Source: JBBRHH01 sp038222915
Lineage (GTDB): Bacteria > Planctomycetota > Phycisphaerae > Tepidisphaerales > Tepidisphaeraceae
NCBI GenBank assembly: GCA_038222915.1
Contig: JBBRHH010000064.1
Span: 1 to 16,308 of the forward strand
Length of the DNA: 16,308 nucleotides
Direction of reading: 5' to 3'
Shown piece after piece: positions 1 to 7,207 of this stretch. Numbering within the stretch: the first letter of the stretch is position 1; each line of letters starts with the position of its first letter. The notes under the pieces were generated by a model, which made no database searches, was not told where the DNA came from, and saw only the letters and a list, made by a program, of their open reading frames with translations. The position numbers were made by a program, and so were the translations under genes.

Positions 1-906
1 GATATAATTGCGGATCGCCTTGAGCACACCGGCCCGCAGCCCGTTCTCGTGCGTGCCGCCGCTGGCGGTGGGGATCCCGTTGACGTAGCTCTTGAGCAGC
101 TCCTCGGTGCTCTCGGTCCAACTGAAACACACGTCGATGCGGATGCCGTTGACCTTCTCAAGCGTGAACGGCTGTTCGTGCACGGGCTTGGCATCCTTGT
201 CGGCCAGGATCTTTTTCAGGAAGGCAAGGATGCCCTCTTCGTGATGGAAGACTTCGCGCTTTTTGCTGACCTCGTCGTTCCAGATGACCTTCAGACCTTT
301 GTGGATGTAGCTGGCAATCTCAAGCCGCTCGCGAATGGTTTCCGGATTGAACTCAGTGCGCGGGAAGATCTGAGGATCCGGCTCGAACTGAATGGTGGTT
401 CCGCTACCGCGGGCTGGGCCGAGCTTTTTGAGTTTTCCGGTGGCCTTGCCCTGGCGGAATTCCATTTCCCATTCAGCGCCGTCGCGCCTGATGGTGGCGA
501 CAAGTTTCTTGGAAAGCGCGTTGACGACGGATGCGCCCACGCCGTGTAGGCCGCCGCTGGTTTTGTAGTTACCGGATTTACTATTATCGAATTTACCGCC
601 GGCGTGGAGGGTGCAAAGGATGATTTCGAGGGCCGGTTTTTTGTGGGTCGGATGATTGTCGACAGGAATGCCCCGGCCGTTGTCCGAGACGGTGATGGTG
701 TTGGCGTCCTTGTGGAGCGTGATCTCGATCTGATCGGCGTGGCCATTCATGGCCTCGTCGACAGAGTTGTCGAAGATTTCCCAGACAAGGTGATGCAGCC
801 CGGCCGAGCCGGTGCCGCCGATGTACATGCCGGGGCGTTTGCGTACGGGGTCCAGGCCTTCGAGGACGGTGATGCTGCTGGCGTTGTAACTGGGGTTTGC
901 GCTCAT
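1..906 (-). CDS. gyrB/parE: Type IIA DNA topoisomerase B subunit (DNA gyrase B / topo IV ParE), 3' end outside window
   Basis: This is the ATPase subunit of an A2B2 type IIA topoisomerase. It hydrolyses ATP to drive DNA strand passage. The frame is open from the ATG at 906 down to base 1, giving 302 residues: the GHKL ATPase domain and most of the transducer domain. The TOPRIM domain would lie beyond the window. Visible motifs are VLEGLDPVRKRPGMYIG near the N terminus, EIFDNSVDEA (Glu43 and Asn47 match the catalytic base and Mg ligand), SDNGRGIPV (Asp75 binds adenine), the ATP lid with SGGLHGVGASVVNALS around 117-132, and GGTHENG near residue 283. It follows the A subunit with a 4-base gap, so the two should be co-transcribed. 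Gyrase and topo IV B subunits cannot be separated from this half. The family is certain; the gyrB or parE assignment is open. Confidence 0.95.
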   Translation of the reverse strand, partial: MSANPSYNASSITVLEGLDPVRKRPGMYIGGTGSAGLHHLVWEIFDNSVDEAMNGHADQIEITLHKDANTITVSDNGRGIPVDNHPTHKKPALEIILCTLHAGGKFDNSKSGNYKTSGGLHGVGASVVNALSKKLVATIRRDGAEWEMEFRQGKATGKLKKLGPARGSGTTIQFEPDPQIFPRTEFNPETIRERLEIASYIHKGLKVIWNDEVSKKREVFHHEEGILAFLKKILADKDAKPVHEQPFTLEKVNGIRIDVCFSWTESTEELLKSYVNGIPTASGGTHENGLRAGVLKAIRNYI

Positions 907-910
907 GTGT

Positions 911-3394
911 TTACTTGGAGCCTTCCAGCGGCGCGGGTGCCGCGATGGGCTGTAGGAGGACTTCTACGATTTGGCCGCGGGAGACGAACTCGTGACCGCG
1001 ACCCGCCCGGCCAGTCACTTTGTACCGACCGGTGTTGAGACGCTGCTCGCCGCCCATGCTGGTTTTTACGGTGAGCGTGTCGCGGTCGTCGGTCGCAGTG
1101 ATGACGCCGACGAGGCGATCGCCTTTTTCAAGCTTGACCAGAAGCACGCCCTTGCCCGGGCCGGAGAGAAAATTGATTTCGTCGGTCTTGCAAAGGAGGA
1201 CGCGGCGGTTCTGGCTGGCGGCGATCACAGTCTCGCTGCCGTTGATGACAGAGGCGAGGCTGACGGCTGATCCTTCGGAGGGCCGCGCGAATCGGCGGCC
1301 GGAGCGGGTGGAGACTTCGCGGTACATGTCGAGTCCAAACCGGAGCGAATAGCCGTCGCTGGTGACGGCGAGGCCGTGCAGCTTCGGTGCAACCTCCGGA
1401 ACCTTCGGATTGATGGCCGTGAGTTTCGGCGGCAGTACGCGATCGTCCATGGAGATGGCCGAGACAATCTTTTCGCCGTCTTTCAGCTTAAAGAGCTTTT
1501 GAATCGGCTCGCCGTAGCCGGTGGTGGCCGGGATGTCGATAACGCGGGCGCTGTAGGCCGTGCCATAATTGCTGAAGAAGGCAATGGTGGCGCGGGTGCT
1601 TCCGGCGACCAGCGAGAGGATGCGGTCGCCCTCGCGGAGGCGGGTCGTTTCGGGGTTTATCTCCTTCTGGCGTTTGACCCAGCCATCGGCGGTAACGAGG
1701 ACGTGGTTATCCTCGGCGACAATGAAATCCTCGGCCGAGTATTCCACTTCGTTTTCCACCGCTTCGATCAGGGTGCGGCGCTTGTTCTTCGGCTCCTTGC
1801 CGTAGGTGCGGGCAAGTTCCTCGATCTCCTGTTTGACGATCGCCCAGCGGCCGGCGGCGTCTTCCTCGGCGAGGAGGCGGCGGATTTCTTTCGAACGCTT
1901 ATTCCGCTCGGACAACTCGTCGGTGATCAGGTTGATCTCCAGGCGGGCCAGGCGGTAGAGCTTGAGCTCAAGGATGTCGTCAACCTGTTCCGGGTCGAGG
2001 CCATCGTCTTTTGGCTTGCGCGGGCCGTGCGGATCGACGCCGTACTTTTTCAGGATGCGTTGTGCGGCGTCGGATTTTCCTTCGCTGGCGCGAATGATCT
2101 TGATCAGATCGTCGAGAATGTCGAAGGCGAACGCGAACCCTTCGAGTGTGTGAATTCGCTTGCGGAGTTGCTCCAGTTCGTGGGTAAGACGGCGGGTGAC
2201 CACTTCAAGGCGGAAGTGGAGGAAGTGCCAGAGAATGGCCTTGAGGCCAAGCCGCTCGGGGCGGGCGACTTCGGGGTTGTCAGTGGGGATCAGGCAGGTG
2301 AGGTTGACGTTGAAATTGGTCTGCAGCACCGTGTGCTTGAACAGATAGGCCATCACCTTGTCGATCTCGGCGTCTCTCTTCAACTGCAGTTCAATGCGCA
2401 CGTCGTCGGTGCTGACGTCCTTGACGTCGAGCAGGAGCGGCATCTTTCGATCGATGACAATCTGCGCGACCGCTTCAACCAATTCGGCCTTGTTTACGCC
2501 GTACGGAATGCTGGTGATGTAGATCGACCGGGCAACCCGGCTAAGCGGCCCATTCTCCCAGGTGGCGCGCATCTTGATTGGACCCTGGCCGGTTCTGTAA
2601 ATCTCGCGCAGCTCGTCGCGCGTATTGAGAATTTGTGCGCCGGTTGGGAAGTCCGGGCCGCGCACCGCATCGTTGGCGACGAGCTGATAGTCTTTGATCT
2701 CAGGGTCTTCGAGCAGCTTTAAGAGTGCCGAGCAGATCTCGCCGAGGTTGTGCGGCGGGATGTTCGTGGCCATGCCGACGGCGATGCCGGTCGAGCCGTT
2801 GAGCAACAGATTGGGAACCTTGCTGGGAAGAACGACGGGTTCTTCCCGTGTGCCGTCATAGTTGGGCCGAAAGTGGACGGTCCCCTGGCCGATCTCGTTG
2901 ATGGTTTCGGCCGCAATCGGCGTGAGGCGACACTCGGTGTATCGCATGGCGGCGGCGGGGTCGCCGTCGAGTGAACCGAAGTTACCACTTCCATCGACCA
3001 GAGTGGCCCGCATGACAAATGGCTGGGCCATTCGGACAAGGGCTTCGTAGATCGAGCCGTCGCCGTGCGGGTGATAGCGGCCCATGACGTCGCCGACGAC
3101 GGTGGCGCATTTGCGGTGCTTGGCGTCGGCGCGAAGGCCGTTCTGCCACATGGTGTAGATGATCCGGCGGTGGACAGGCTTCATGCCGTCGCGCACATCA
3201 GGCAGGGCGCGGCTCGTAATGACGGAGAGGGCGTAATTCAGGTAGCGGGCCTGGGCGATCTCGTGGAGGTTGGCGCTGTCTTCGCCGTCGGCAAGCGCGG
3301 CCAGCCCCCCACCGTTTGGACCGTTGCCGTTGCCACCATCGACGGGCGGCGTCCGAACTTGGGTTTCCTGATCTGTCTCATTCTTAACGGGCAT
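911..3394 (-). CDS. gyrA/parC: Type IIA DNA topoisomerase A subunit (DNA gyrase A / topo IV ParC-like)
   Basis: This is the DNA-cleaving subunit of a type IIA topoisomerase, 827 residues. The first ~40 residues are a low-complexity Gly/Asn-rich extension. The winged-helix cleavage domain follows, with RYTE carrying the catalytic Tyr152 after Arg151. The tower lies at about 190-380 and the coiled-coil and exit gate at about 395-530. The C-terminal beta-pinwheel starts near 555 (DGWVKR, SNYGTAYS, TSDGYSLRFG). The first pinwheel blade, at about 568-600, has no GyrA box (QRRGGKG type); only a loosely similar GRAGRG occurs, at 795-800. That points to decatenase (ParC-like) chemistry or a diverged gyrase. 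Gly113 stands where E. coli GyrA has Ser83, and Glu117 where it has Asp87. The start is fixed by an AGGAGG six bases upstream. The B subunit follows after 4 bases. Confidence 0.96.
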   Translation of the reverse strand: MPVKNETDQETQVRTPPVDGGNGNGPNGGGLAALADGEDSANLHEIAQARYLNYALSVITSRALPDVRDGMKPVHRRIIYTMWQNGLRADAKHRKCATVVGDVMGRYHPHGDGSIYEALVRMAQPFVMRATLVDGSGNFGSLDGDPAAAMRYTECRLTPIAAETINEIGQGTVHFRPNYDGTREEPVVLPSKVPNLLLNGSTGIAVGMATNIPPHNLGEICSALLKLLEDPEIKDYQLVANDAVRGPDFPTGAQILNTRDELREIYRTGQGPIKMRATWENGPLSRVARSIYITSIPYGVNKAELVEAVAQIVIDRKMPLLLDVKDVSTDDVRIELQLKRDAEIDKVMAYLFKHTVLQTNFNVNLTCLIPTDNPEVARPERLGLKAILWHFLHFRLEVVTRRLTHELEQLRKRIHTLEGFAFAFDILDDLIKIIRASEGKSDAAQRILKKYGVDPHGPRKPKDDGLDPEQVDDILELKLYRLARLEINLITDELSERNKRSKEIRRLLAEEDAAGRWAIVKQEIEELARTYGKEPKNKRRTLIEAVENEVEYSAEDFIVAEDNHVLVTADGWVKRQKEINPETTRLREGDRILSLVAGSTRATIAFFSNYGTAYSARVIDIPATTGYGEPIQKLFKLKDGEKIVSAISMDDRVLPPKLTAINPKVPEVAPKLHGLAVTSDGYSLRFGLDMYREVSTRSGRRFARPSEGSAVSLASVINGSETVIAASQNRRVLLCKTDEINFLSGPGKGVLLVKLEKGDRLVGVITATDDRDTLTVKTSMGGEQRLNTGRYKVTGRAGRGHEFVSRGQIVEVLLQPIAAPAPLEGSK

Positions 3395-3400
3395 CCGTCG

Positions 3401-3406
3401 CCTCCT
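3401..3406 (-). promoter_or_regulatory. Shine-Dalgarno of the topoisomerase A gene
   Basis: On the minus strand AGGAGG lies exactly 6 bases upstream of the ATG at 3394. It is the only perfect Shine-Dalgarno I noticed at a gene start in this window. It fixes the start of the 827-residue product. Confidence 0.8.
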
Positions 3407-3801
3407 CGGGCACCTGCGGTTCGGCGTTGTGTGTCGCGGTAGAAGTCATGGGATTGGCTATGATCCTGGAATGAAGAACGCGGCCTGTTCCAGACCGGAG
3501 AGCGCTTCTAATGACGATGATTCAAACCCTCGCGGGCGTTGCGACATCCGTGTCCTCCTCCATCCAACCGGGCGAAAGCTTATCGCCAGAGCAAGGATTA
3601 TCGGCACTCCGGGCCGGATTCCTTCTCATTTTCCGCCTGAGCCGTTAGGATACTGTATGGGACATAGGCCCTCTTTTCAAGACCGTTCTTCTCTATTTTT
3701 AAGTATTATTAAAGCCCATTGTATAAATGACTTATGTCAGAATCACTTGATACGATAACGTCGGTGGATATTTCTCCTCAACCGAGCGGATTCAACCATT
3801 T

Positions 3802-3976
3802 GGTGGGTTCGTTTTGTATTTCTCTTAAAGTGCGGGCGGCAAATTGGGTTCGTTTTGCGCTGGAGGCCCTCGTAGGTTGCGGTGGGTTCGTTTTGTAAAA
3901 GTGCATTTCAAACTGGCATCGGTGGCTTTGTTTCGCAGTCGATGGCTGGACTGCCCGCGCAGTGGGTTCGTTTTGT
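3802..3976. repeat. Five-unit array of a 16-bp motif at ~40-bp period
   Basis: The unit is GGTGGGTTCGTTTTGT (reverse complement ACAAAACGAACCCACC). Copies start at 3802, 3843, 3881, 3921 and 3961, so the spacings are 41, 38, 40 and 40. The copies at 3802 and 3881 are identical. The 3961 copy differs only at its first base and the 3843 copy at three edge bases. The 3921 copy is degenerate (GGTGGCTTTGTTTCGC). The 22-25-base stretches between copies look unrelated. A much weaker sixth unit may sit at 3763. Because the spacings are not multiples of three, a minus-strand reading gives QNEPT, KRTQF and KTNPP from the same DNA word in different frames. The conservation is therefore at the DNA level and not in a protein. 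Its function is unknown. Confidence 0.8.
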
Positions 3977-4069
3977 CCTGGGCGAATGCGAAAGCGAGTG
4001 ACCATTGCAGTCTCCTCTTCGTTTGATTATCGCAGGTTCAGTAGAGTGATGATCTCGATAAATGTCAAT

Positions 4070-4075
4070 TATAAT
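4070..4075 (+). promoter_or_regulatory. Putative -10 box for the glycosyltransferase gene
   Basis: A perfect TATAAT lies 77 bases before the ATG at 4152, in an AT-rich stretch. No good -35 hexamer is found at 16-18 bases upstream, so the call rests on the -10 and its position. A 6-bp hairpin (4130-4146) sits between it and the start codon, ending 5 bases before the ATG. Confidence 0.4.
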
Positions 4076-4151
4076 ATTAGGTATTTGGATCAATGGGCCG
4101 GAGCGTTATCAGTTTCGTCGGAATTGAGCCGATAATCAGCTTATCGAAACC

Positions 4152-5597
4152 ATGAATCCAACTTCGGGCAGGCCGCTGATGCTGCGTAAGCGGCTTTGGC
4201 AGGGCGGGACCGGGATGTTTGTTCTCATTGCCACGCTGGTAATCGGGAACTATTTTTCGCCGCCGGAAAAGTCGGTGACTTCGAAGGAGGTCGGGCACGA
4301 CTTTCTGGCGTTTTATACGGCCGGGACTTTCCTGCGGACCGGGCGGAGCGCGGAACTGTATGACCTTGGAGCGGTGCGGGAGTTTCAGCATGCGCTGGCG
4401 GCGCGCGAGGGGCTGATCATTGGGAAGAGTTTTGGCCCGTGGTGGAACCCGCCGTTTTATGCGCTGGCGTTTGCCCCGCTATCGGCGCTGCCATACTCGA
4501 AGGCAGCAACGGTCTGGCGATGGATCAATGTCGGTTGTCTCGCGGCGGCGATTGTGCTGCTCTGCCGGATGCTGGTGGCGCGGAGTGCGGGGGGGTTGTC
4601 GGCCGGCGAGGCTTATGAACTTCGGCTGACGCGCCAGGACACGCCGGCTTCGGATTGGCGCGACTGGGGTTTGGTGCCGCTGCTGATTGTGGTGTCGAGT
4701 CCGTTTCTGCAGGCGATCAGCCATGGGCAGAATACGTTTACGTCATTGCTGATTGTGGTGGCGACTGCGGCGGCCTGGCGGGCGCGGCGCGGGGTGCTGG
4801 CGGGATTGCTCGGTGGATTGTTATTTTACAAACCGCAACTGGCGGCCGTGGTGGCGCTGGTCATGGTGTGCGATATGGGGTGGGCGGCGTTGGCCGGGCT
4901 GGCGATGACGGGCGTGGCGCTTTTGGCGGTGAATGTGGTGGCGCTGCCGGGGACGTTGGCCGACTATTCGCACCGGCTGGCGGCGAACGTTCATTACATG
5001 CAGGTTGAGAATATGTATCTGTGGGAACGGCATGTGACGCTGAAGGCGTTTTGGCGATTGCTTCTTCAGGGGCGGGAGGCGGGCGAGGCGATTGGCCGGG
5101 TGATGATGCTGACGTGGGTTACCGCGGCGACGCTTGGCGCGGGGCTGGTGATTGCAGCTGTGGTGGCGCGGGTGCGCGAGGGGCGGGTTTTGCGCGAGCG
5201 CGGAAGTGCGCCGGGCGCGCGTCTGCCGCAGGCGACGGATCGGCTGATTGCGGCGACGGTGGCGGTGATGCCACTGATGATGCCGTTCTATTTTGACTAT
5301 GACCTCTTGCTGCTGGCGCTGCCGGCCGTGCTGTTTGCGCGGGAGATTCGGATGCGCGGGCACGGCAGCGAAGCGCGGTTGATGACGGGCGTCGAGAAGG
5401 TGGTAACCGGCGGGTGGATCGTTTTGTTTCTGGGGCTGCTCGTGAATGCGCATGTTGGATTGTTGACGCATGTGAATGGGGCGGTGCCGCTGTTGAGCGT
5501 GATCGCGGGATTGCTGGTTTGGCGGGTTGGCGTGGGGGTGCGGGTGAGCGGGGTTGTGATAAAGGCCGAAACAGAGTCGCTGCGGAAAGCGGCTTGA
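4152..5597 (+). CDS. GT87-family (DUF2029) integral membrane glycosyltransferase
   Basis: This is a 481-residue polytopic membrane protein of the GT87/DUF2029 type (GT-C fold), a family that uses polyprenyl-phosphate sugars; its mycobacterial members add mannose. Transmembrane stretches are visible at about 20-33, 125-142, 173-188, 195-209, 213-265 (several), 317-340, 365-395, 420-436 and 445-463. Family-like motifs include HDFLAFY (Asp50, the likely catalytic-region acid after TM1), NPPFYALAFAPLSALPY at 99-115, SHGQNTFTSLL at 190-200, FYKPQLA at 225-231 and FDYDLLLLALP at 381-391. It heads a plus-strand group with a flippase and an esterase, consistent with surface glycan assembly. No clear Shine-Dalgarno is present. 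M10 (4179) is an alternative start. Donor and acceptor cannot be told from sequence. Confidence 0.85.
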   Translation: MNPTSGRPLMLRKRLWQGGTGMFVLIATLVIGNYFSPPEKSVTSKEVGHDFLAFYTAGTFLRTGRSAELYDLGAVREFQHALAAREGLIIGKSFGPWWNPPFYALAFAPLSALPYSKAATVWRWINVGCLAAAIVLLCRMLVARSAGGLSAGEAYELRLTRQDTPASDWRDWGLVPLLIVVSSPFLQAISHGQNTFTSLLIVVATAAAWRARRGVLAGLLGGLLFYKPQLAAVVALVMVCDMGWAALAGLAMTGVALLAVNVVALPGTLADYSHRLAANVHYMQVENMYLWERHVTLKAFWRLLLQGREAGEAIGRVMMLTWVTAATLGAGLVIAAVVARVREGRVLRERGSAPGARLPQATDRLIAATVAVMPLMMPFYFDYDLLLLALPAVLFAREIRMRGHGSEARLMTGVEKVVTGGWIVLFLGLLVNAHVGLLTHVNGAVPLLSVIAGLLVWRVGVGVRVSGVVIKAETESLRKAA

Positions 5598-5614
5598 GGT
5601 TGGTGCGCGAAAGG

Positions 5615-5656
5615 CCCTCACCCCAACCCTCTCCCAGAGAGTACTGGACGAGGGAG
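5615..5656. repeat. Dispersed repeat of the CCCTCACCCCAACCCTCTCC type
   Basis: In the 111-base gap between the glycosyltransferase and the flippase, 5615-5635 carries a pyrimidine-only word (apart from a few A) that I recall as a common dispersed intergenic repeat in many bacterial genomes. It is followed by AGAGAGTACTGGACGA and GGGAG at 5652-5656, which can pair imperfectly with CTCCC at 5631-5635. This forms a weak stem-loop. It may act as a mobile remnant or an attenuating hairpin; its identity as a repeat family is from memory. Confidence 0.5.
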
Positions 5657-5708
5657 TAAAGAGGTGATTCGCGTGGGGCCTGGGGCGGCGTTACTCTTTT
5701 AATATTGC

Positions 5709-7154
5709 ATGAACGATGCTCCCGCCAGCTCTCTTCGTTGGGAAATTGCCAGCGCATATCTGGCTTCGGGGATGCGCGTGCTGAGTTGGCTGGTGGTTTC
5801 GGGGATGGTGTATCGGCATCTCGGGTCCGAAGCGTTTGCGCTGGTTGGACTCGTGCGGCTGACGATCGGGGTTTTGAATTACACTTCGCTGGGGCTGCTG
5901 CCGTCGATGATTCATTACATCAACGTGTTTCGGCGGCGCGATGCGGCGGCCGGGGCGATGCGGGTGATTCCGTTGGAGGGGCCTGCGTTGATTCCATACG
6001 CGGATGCCAAGCCGGAGCCGGCGATGCAGAGGGTGAACAATTCATTGCGGGAGATTTACGCCAATGGGTTGTGCGTGGCGGCGATCACGGTTGTTGTCGG
6101 ACTTTGCATTACGGTCGTATACGCAAGTCATGCCGACGCGTGGCTGCGGGTCGACTTCAGCGTGAGTCAGGAAGCGGCTGGGCTGGTGTTGATGATGGGA
6201 CTGGGGACGCTCTGCCGGCTGGCGAGTGACGCGGCGGGAGCGGTGCTTCAGGCGGAGGAGCGGATCATCCGTGACAACGCGATGATCGCGCTGGCGGAGG
6301 TATTGTGGGTGGTGTTGGTGATCCTGGTGCTGCGGAGCGGGACGAGGCACTGGGGATTTTCTGTGGGCAACGCATTTTTCTGGTCGGGCTTTTTGCTTTT
6401 GCTGGCGAGGTCGGTGTTCGCCGATCGACGCACGCGAATGCCTTCGTTTATTTTCAAACATGTGCACTGGCGAACGACGTGGATGCTGATCAAGTTTGGC
6501 GCGTTTGTGACGCTGGCGCAACTGGCGGATTATCTGTATGCGCCGACCGATGTGATTTTGATCAGCCGGTTGATCGACGCGAAAACGGTGGCGGTGTATT
6601 GGCCGGCGGTGCAGATTGATGGTGGGCTGCTGTTGCTGGTAGGGGCAATCGCGAGCGTGCTTTTGCCGCGGTCGGCCATGGCGCATGCGTCGGGAGAGGT
6701 GAAGACACTGCGGGATTATTATGTGCGTGGCACGCTGGCGAGCGTGGGGATTCTGAGTTTTGCGGGCGCGGCGGTTTATGTGGCAGCGCCGGTGTTTTTT
6801 AAACTGTGGTTTGGCGATTCGATGCCGGCGACGCGGGCGATCTTACCGCTGGTGCTGGTGCATACGGTGGTGGGCGGATCTAGCGCGGTTGGCCGATCGA
6901 TTTTACTGGGGATGGGGAAGGTGCGGGCGTTTACGGCGGCGGTGCTGATTGCGGGGGCTGTAAACGTCGTGCTTAGCTTTGTGTTTGTTCGATATTTCGG
7001 ATTGGGGCTGCGCGGGATTATTCTCGGGACGATCGTGGCCGTTGTGGGGCGATGTGCGATCTGGATGCCGTGGTATGTGATGCGGCAGTTGAGGCGGGCG
7101 GTGGGTGTTGCGGAGGAAGATTTGATTGAGGTGGAAGTGCCGCCGATGATGTAA
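5709..7154 (+). CDS. Polysaccharide (Wzx/MOP-type) flippase
   Basis: This 481-residue, highly hydrophobic protein has about 12-14 predicted membrane helices. They include about 24-46, 120-138, 157-170, 196-208, 217-233, 262-290, 305-320, 340-363, 378-400 and 405-456. It is a MOP-superfamily exporter that would flip lipid-linked oligosaccharides or related glycans across the inner membrane. The C-terminal half shows the typical pattern of the polysaccharide biosynthesis C domain: LWFGDSMPATRAILPLVLVH, then a small-residue helix, GMGKVRAFTAAVLIAGAVNV, and RYFGLGLRGIILGT. A hydrophilic loop at 75-115 is unusually long for the family. No Shine-Dalgarno precedes the ATG; the upstream sequence is TTTTAATATTGC. 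It probably works with the GT87 enzyme upstream and the acetyl esterase downstream. Confidence 0.87.
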   Translation: MNDAPASSLRWEIASAYLASGMRVLSWLVVSGMVYRHLGSEAFALVGLVRLTIGVLNYTSLGLLPSMIHYINVFRRRDAAAGAMRVIPLEGPALIPYADAKPEPAMQRVNNSLREIYANGLCVAAITVVVGLCITVVYASHADAWLRVDFSVSQEAAGLVLMMGLGTLCRLASDAAGAVLQAEERIIRDNAMIALAEVLWVVLVILVLRSGTRHWGFSVGNAFFWSGFLLLLARSVFADRRTRMPSFIFKHVHWRTTWMLIKFGAFVTLAQLADYLYAPTDVILISRLIDAKTVAVYWPAVQIDGGLLLLVGAIASVLLPRSAMAHASGEVKTLRDYYVRGTLASVGILSFAGAAVYVAAPVFFKLWFGDSMPATRAILPLVLVHTVVGGSSAVGRSILLGMGKVRAFTAAVLIAGAVNVVLSFVFVRYFGLGLRGIILGTIVAVVGRCAIWMPWYVMRQLRRAVGVAEEDLIEVEVPPMM

Positions 7155-7163
7155 GGCGATTCG

Positions 7164-7184
7164 GGCGAAGACGAGCTTCGCCCC
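7164..7184. repeat. Perfect 8-bp inverted repeat (REP-like or terminator-like hairpin)
   Basis: GGGCGAAG (7164-7171), loop ACGAG, CTTCGCCC (7177-7184), followed by CTACGG. It fills most of the 53-base gap between flippase and esterase. It has no T-tract, so it is not a classical intrinsic terminator. I recall similar 'GGGCGAAG..CTTCGCCC CTACGG' words as dispersed intergenic palindromes in other bacterial genomes. It could be a REP-type element or mRNA-stabilising hairpin. Confidence 0.6.
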
Positions 7185-7207
7185 TACGGAATTTACCGGG
7201 AGATGCC

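Larger units (their letters stand above)
3395..4151. other. 757-base intergenic region between divergent genes
   Basis: No convincing gene lies here. Reading frames at 3429-3758 (plus) and 3778-4005 (minus) have no domain and no plausible ribosome site. Bases 3400-3640 are GC-rich and featureless. Bases 3640-3760 are distinctly AT-rich and are the natural place for the promoter of the leftward topoisomerase operon, but I could not pick a convincing -35/-10 pair. Bases 3802-3976 hold a ~40-bp-period repeat array, described separately. Bases 4020-4151 are AT-rich again, with a TATAAT at 4070-4075 and a small hairpin (CGATAA, 5-base loop, TTATCG) at 4130-4146 just before the next start codon. 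Confidence 0.6.

Noticed and set aside
1376..2722. 448-residue plus-strand frame opposite the topoisomerase A gene
   Set aside because: Antisense to an unmistakable gene; composition reflects the complementary codons of GC-rich sequence and no domain is visible.
3571..3587. Short inverted repeat GGCGA...TCGCC in the intergenic region
   Set aside because: Only 5-bp arms; expected by chance in GC-rich sequence and with no T-tract.
3429..3758. 109-residue plus-strand frame in the intergenic region
   Set aside because: No domain, no ribosome site, odd composition, and it runs through an AT-rich non-coding-looking stretch.
3802..3976. CRISPR array
   Set aside because: The repeated unit is only ~16 bases and imperfect, the intervals are 22-25 bases, and no cas gene is in the window.
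3778..4005. 75-residue minus-strand frame containing QNEPT, KTNPP and KRTQF
   Set aside because: These peptides come from one DNA word read in different frames, so the frame is a by-product of the non-coding repeat array.
4821..5621. 266-residue minus-strand frame opposite the glycosyltransferase
   Set aside because: His/Gln/Arg/Pro-rich shadow of a membrane-protein gene.
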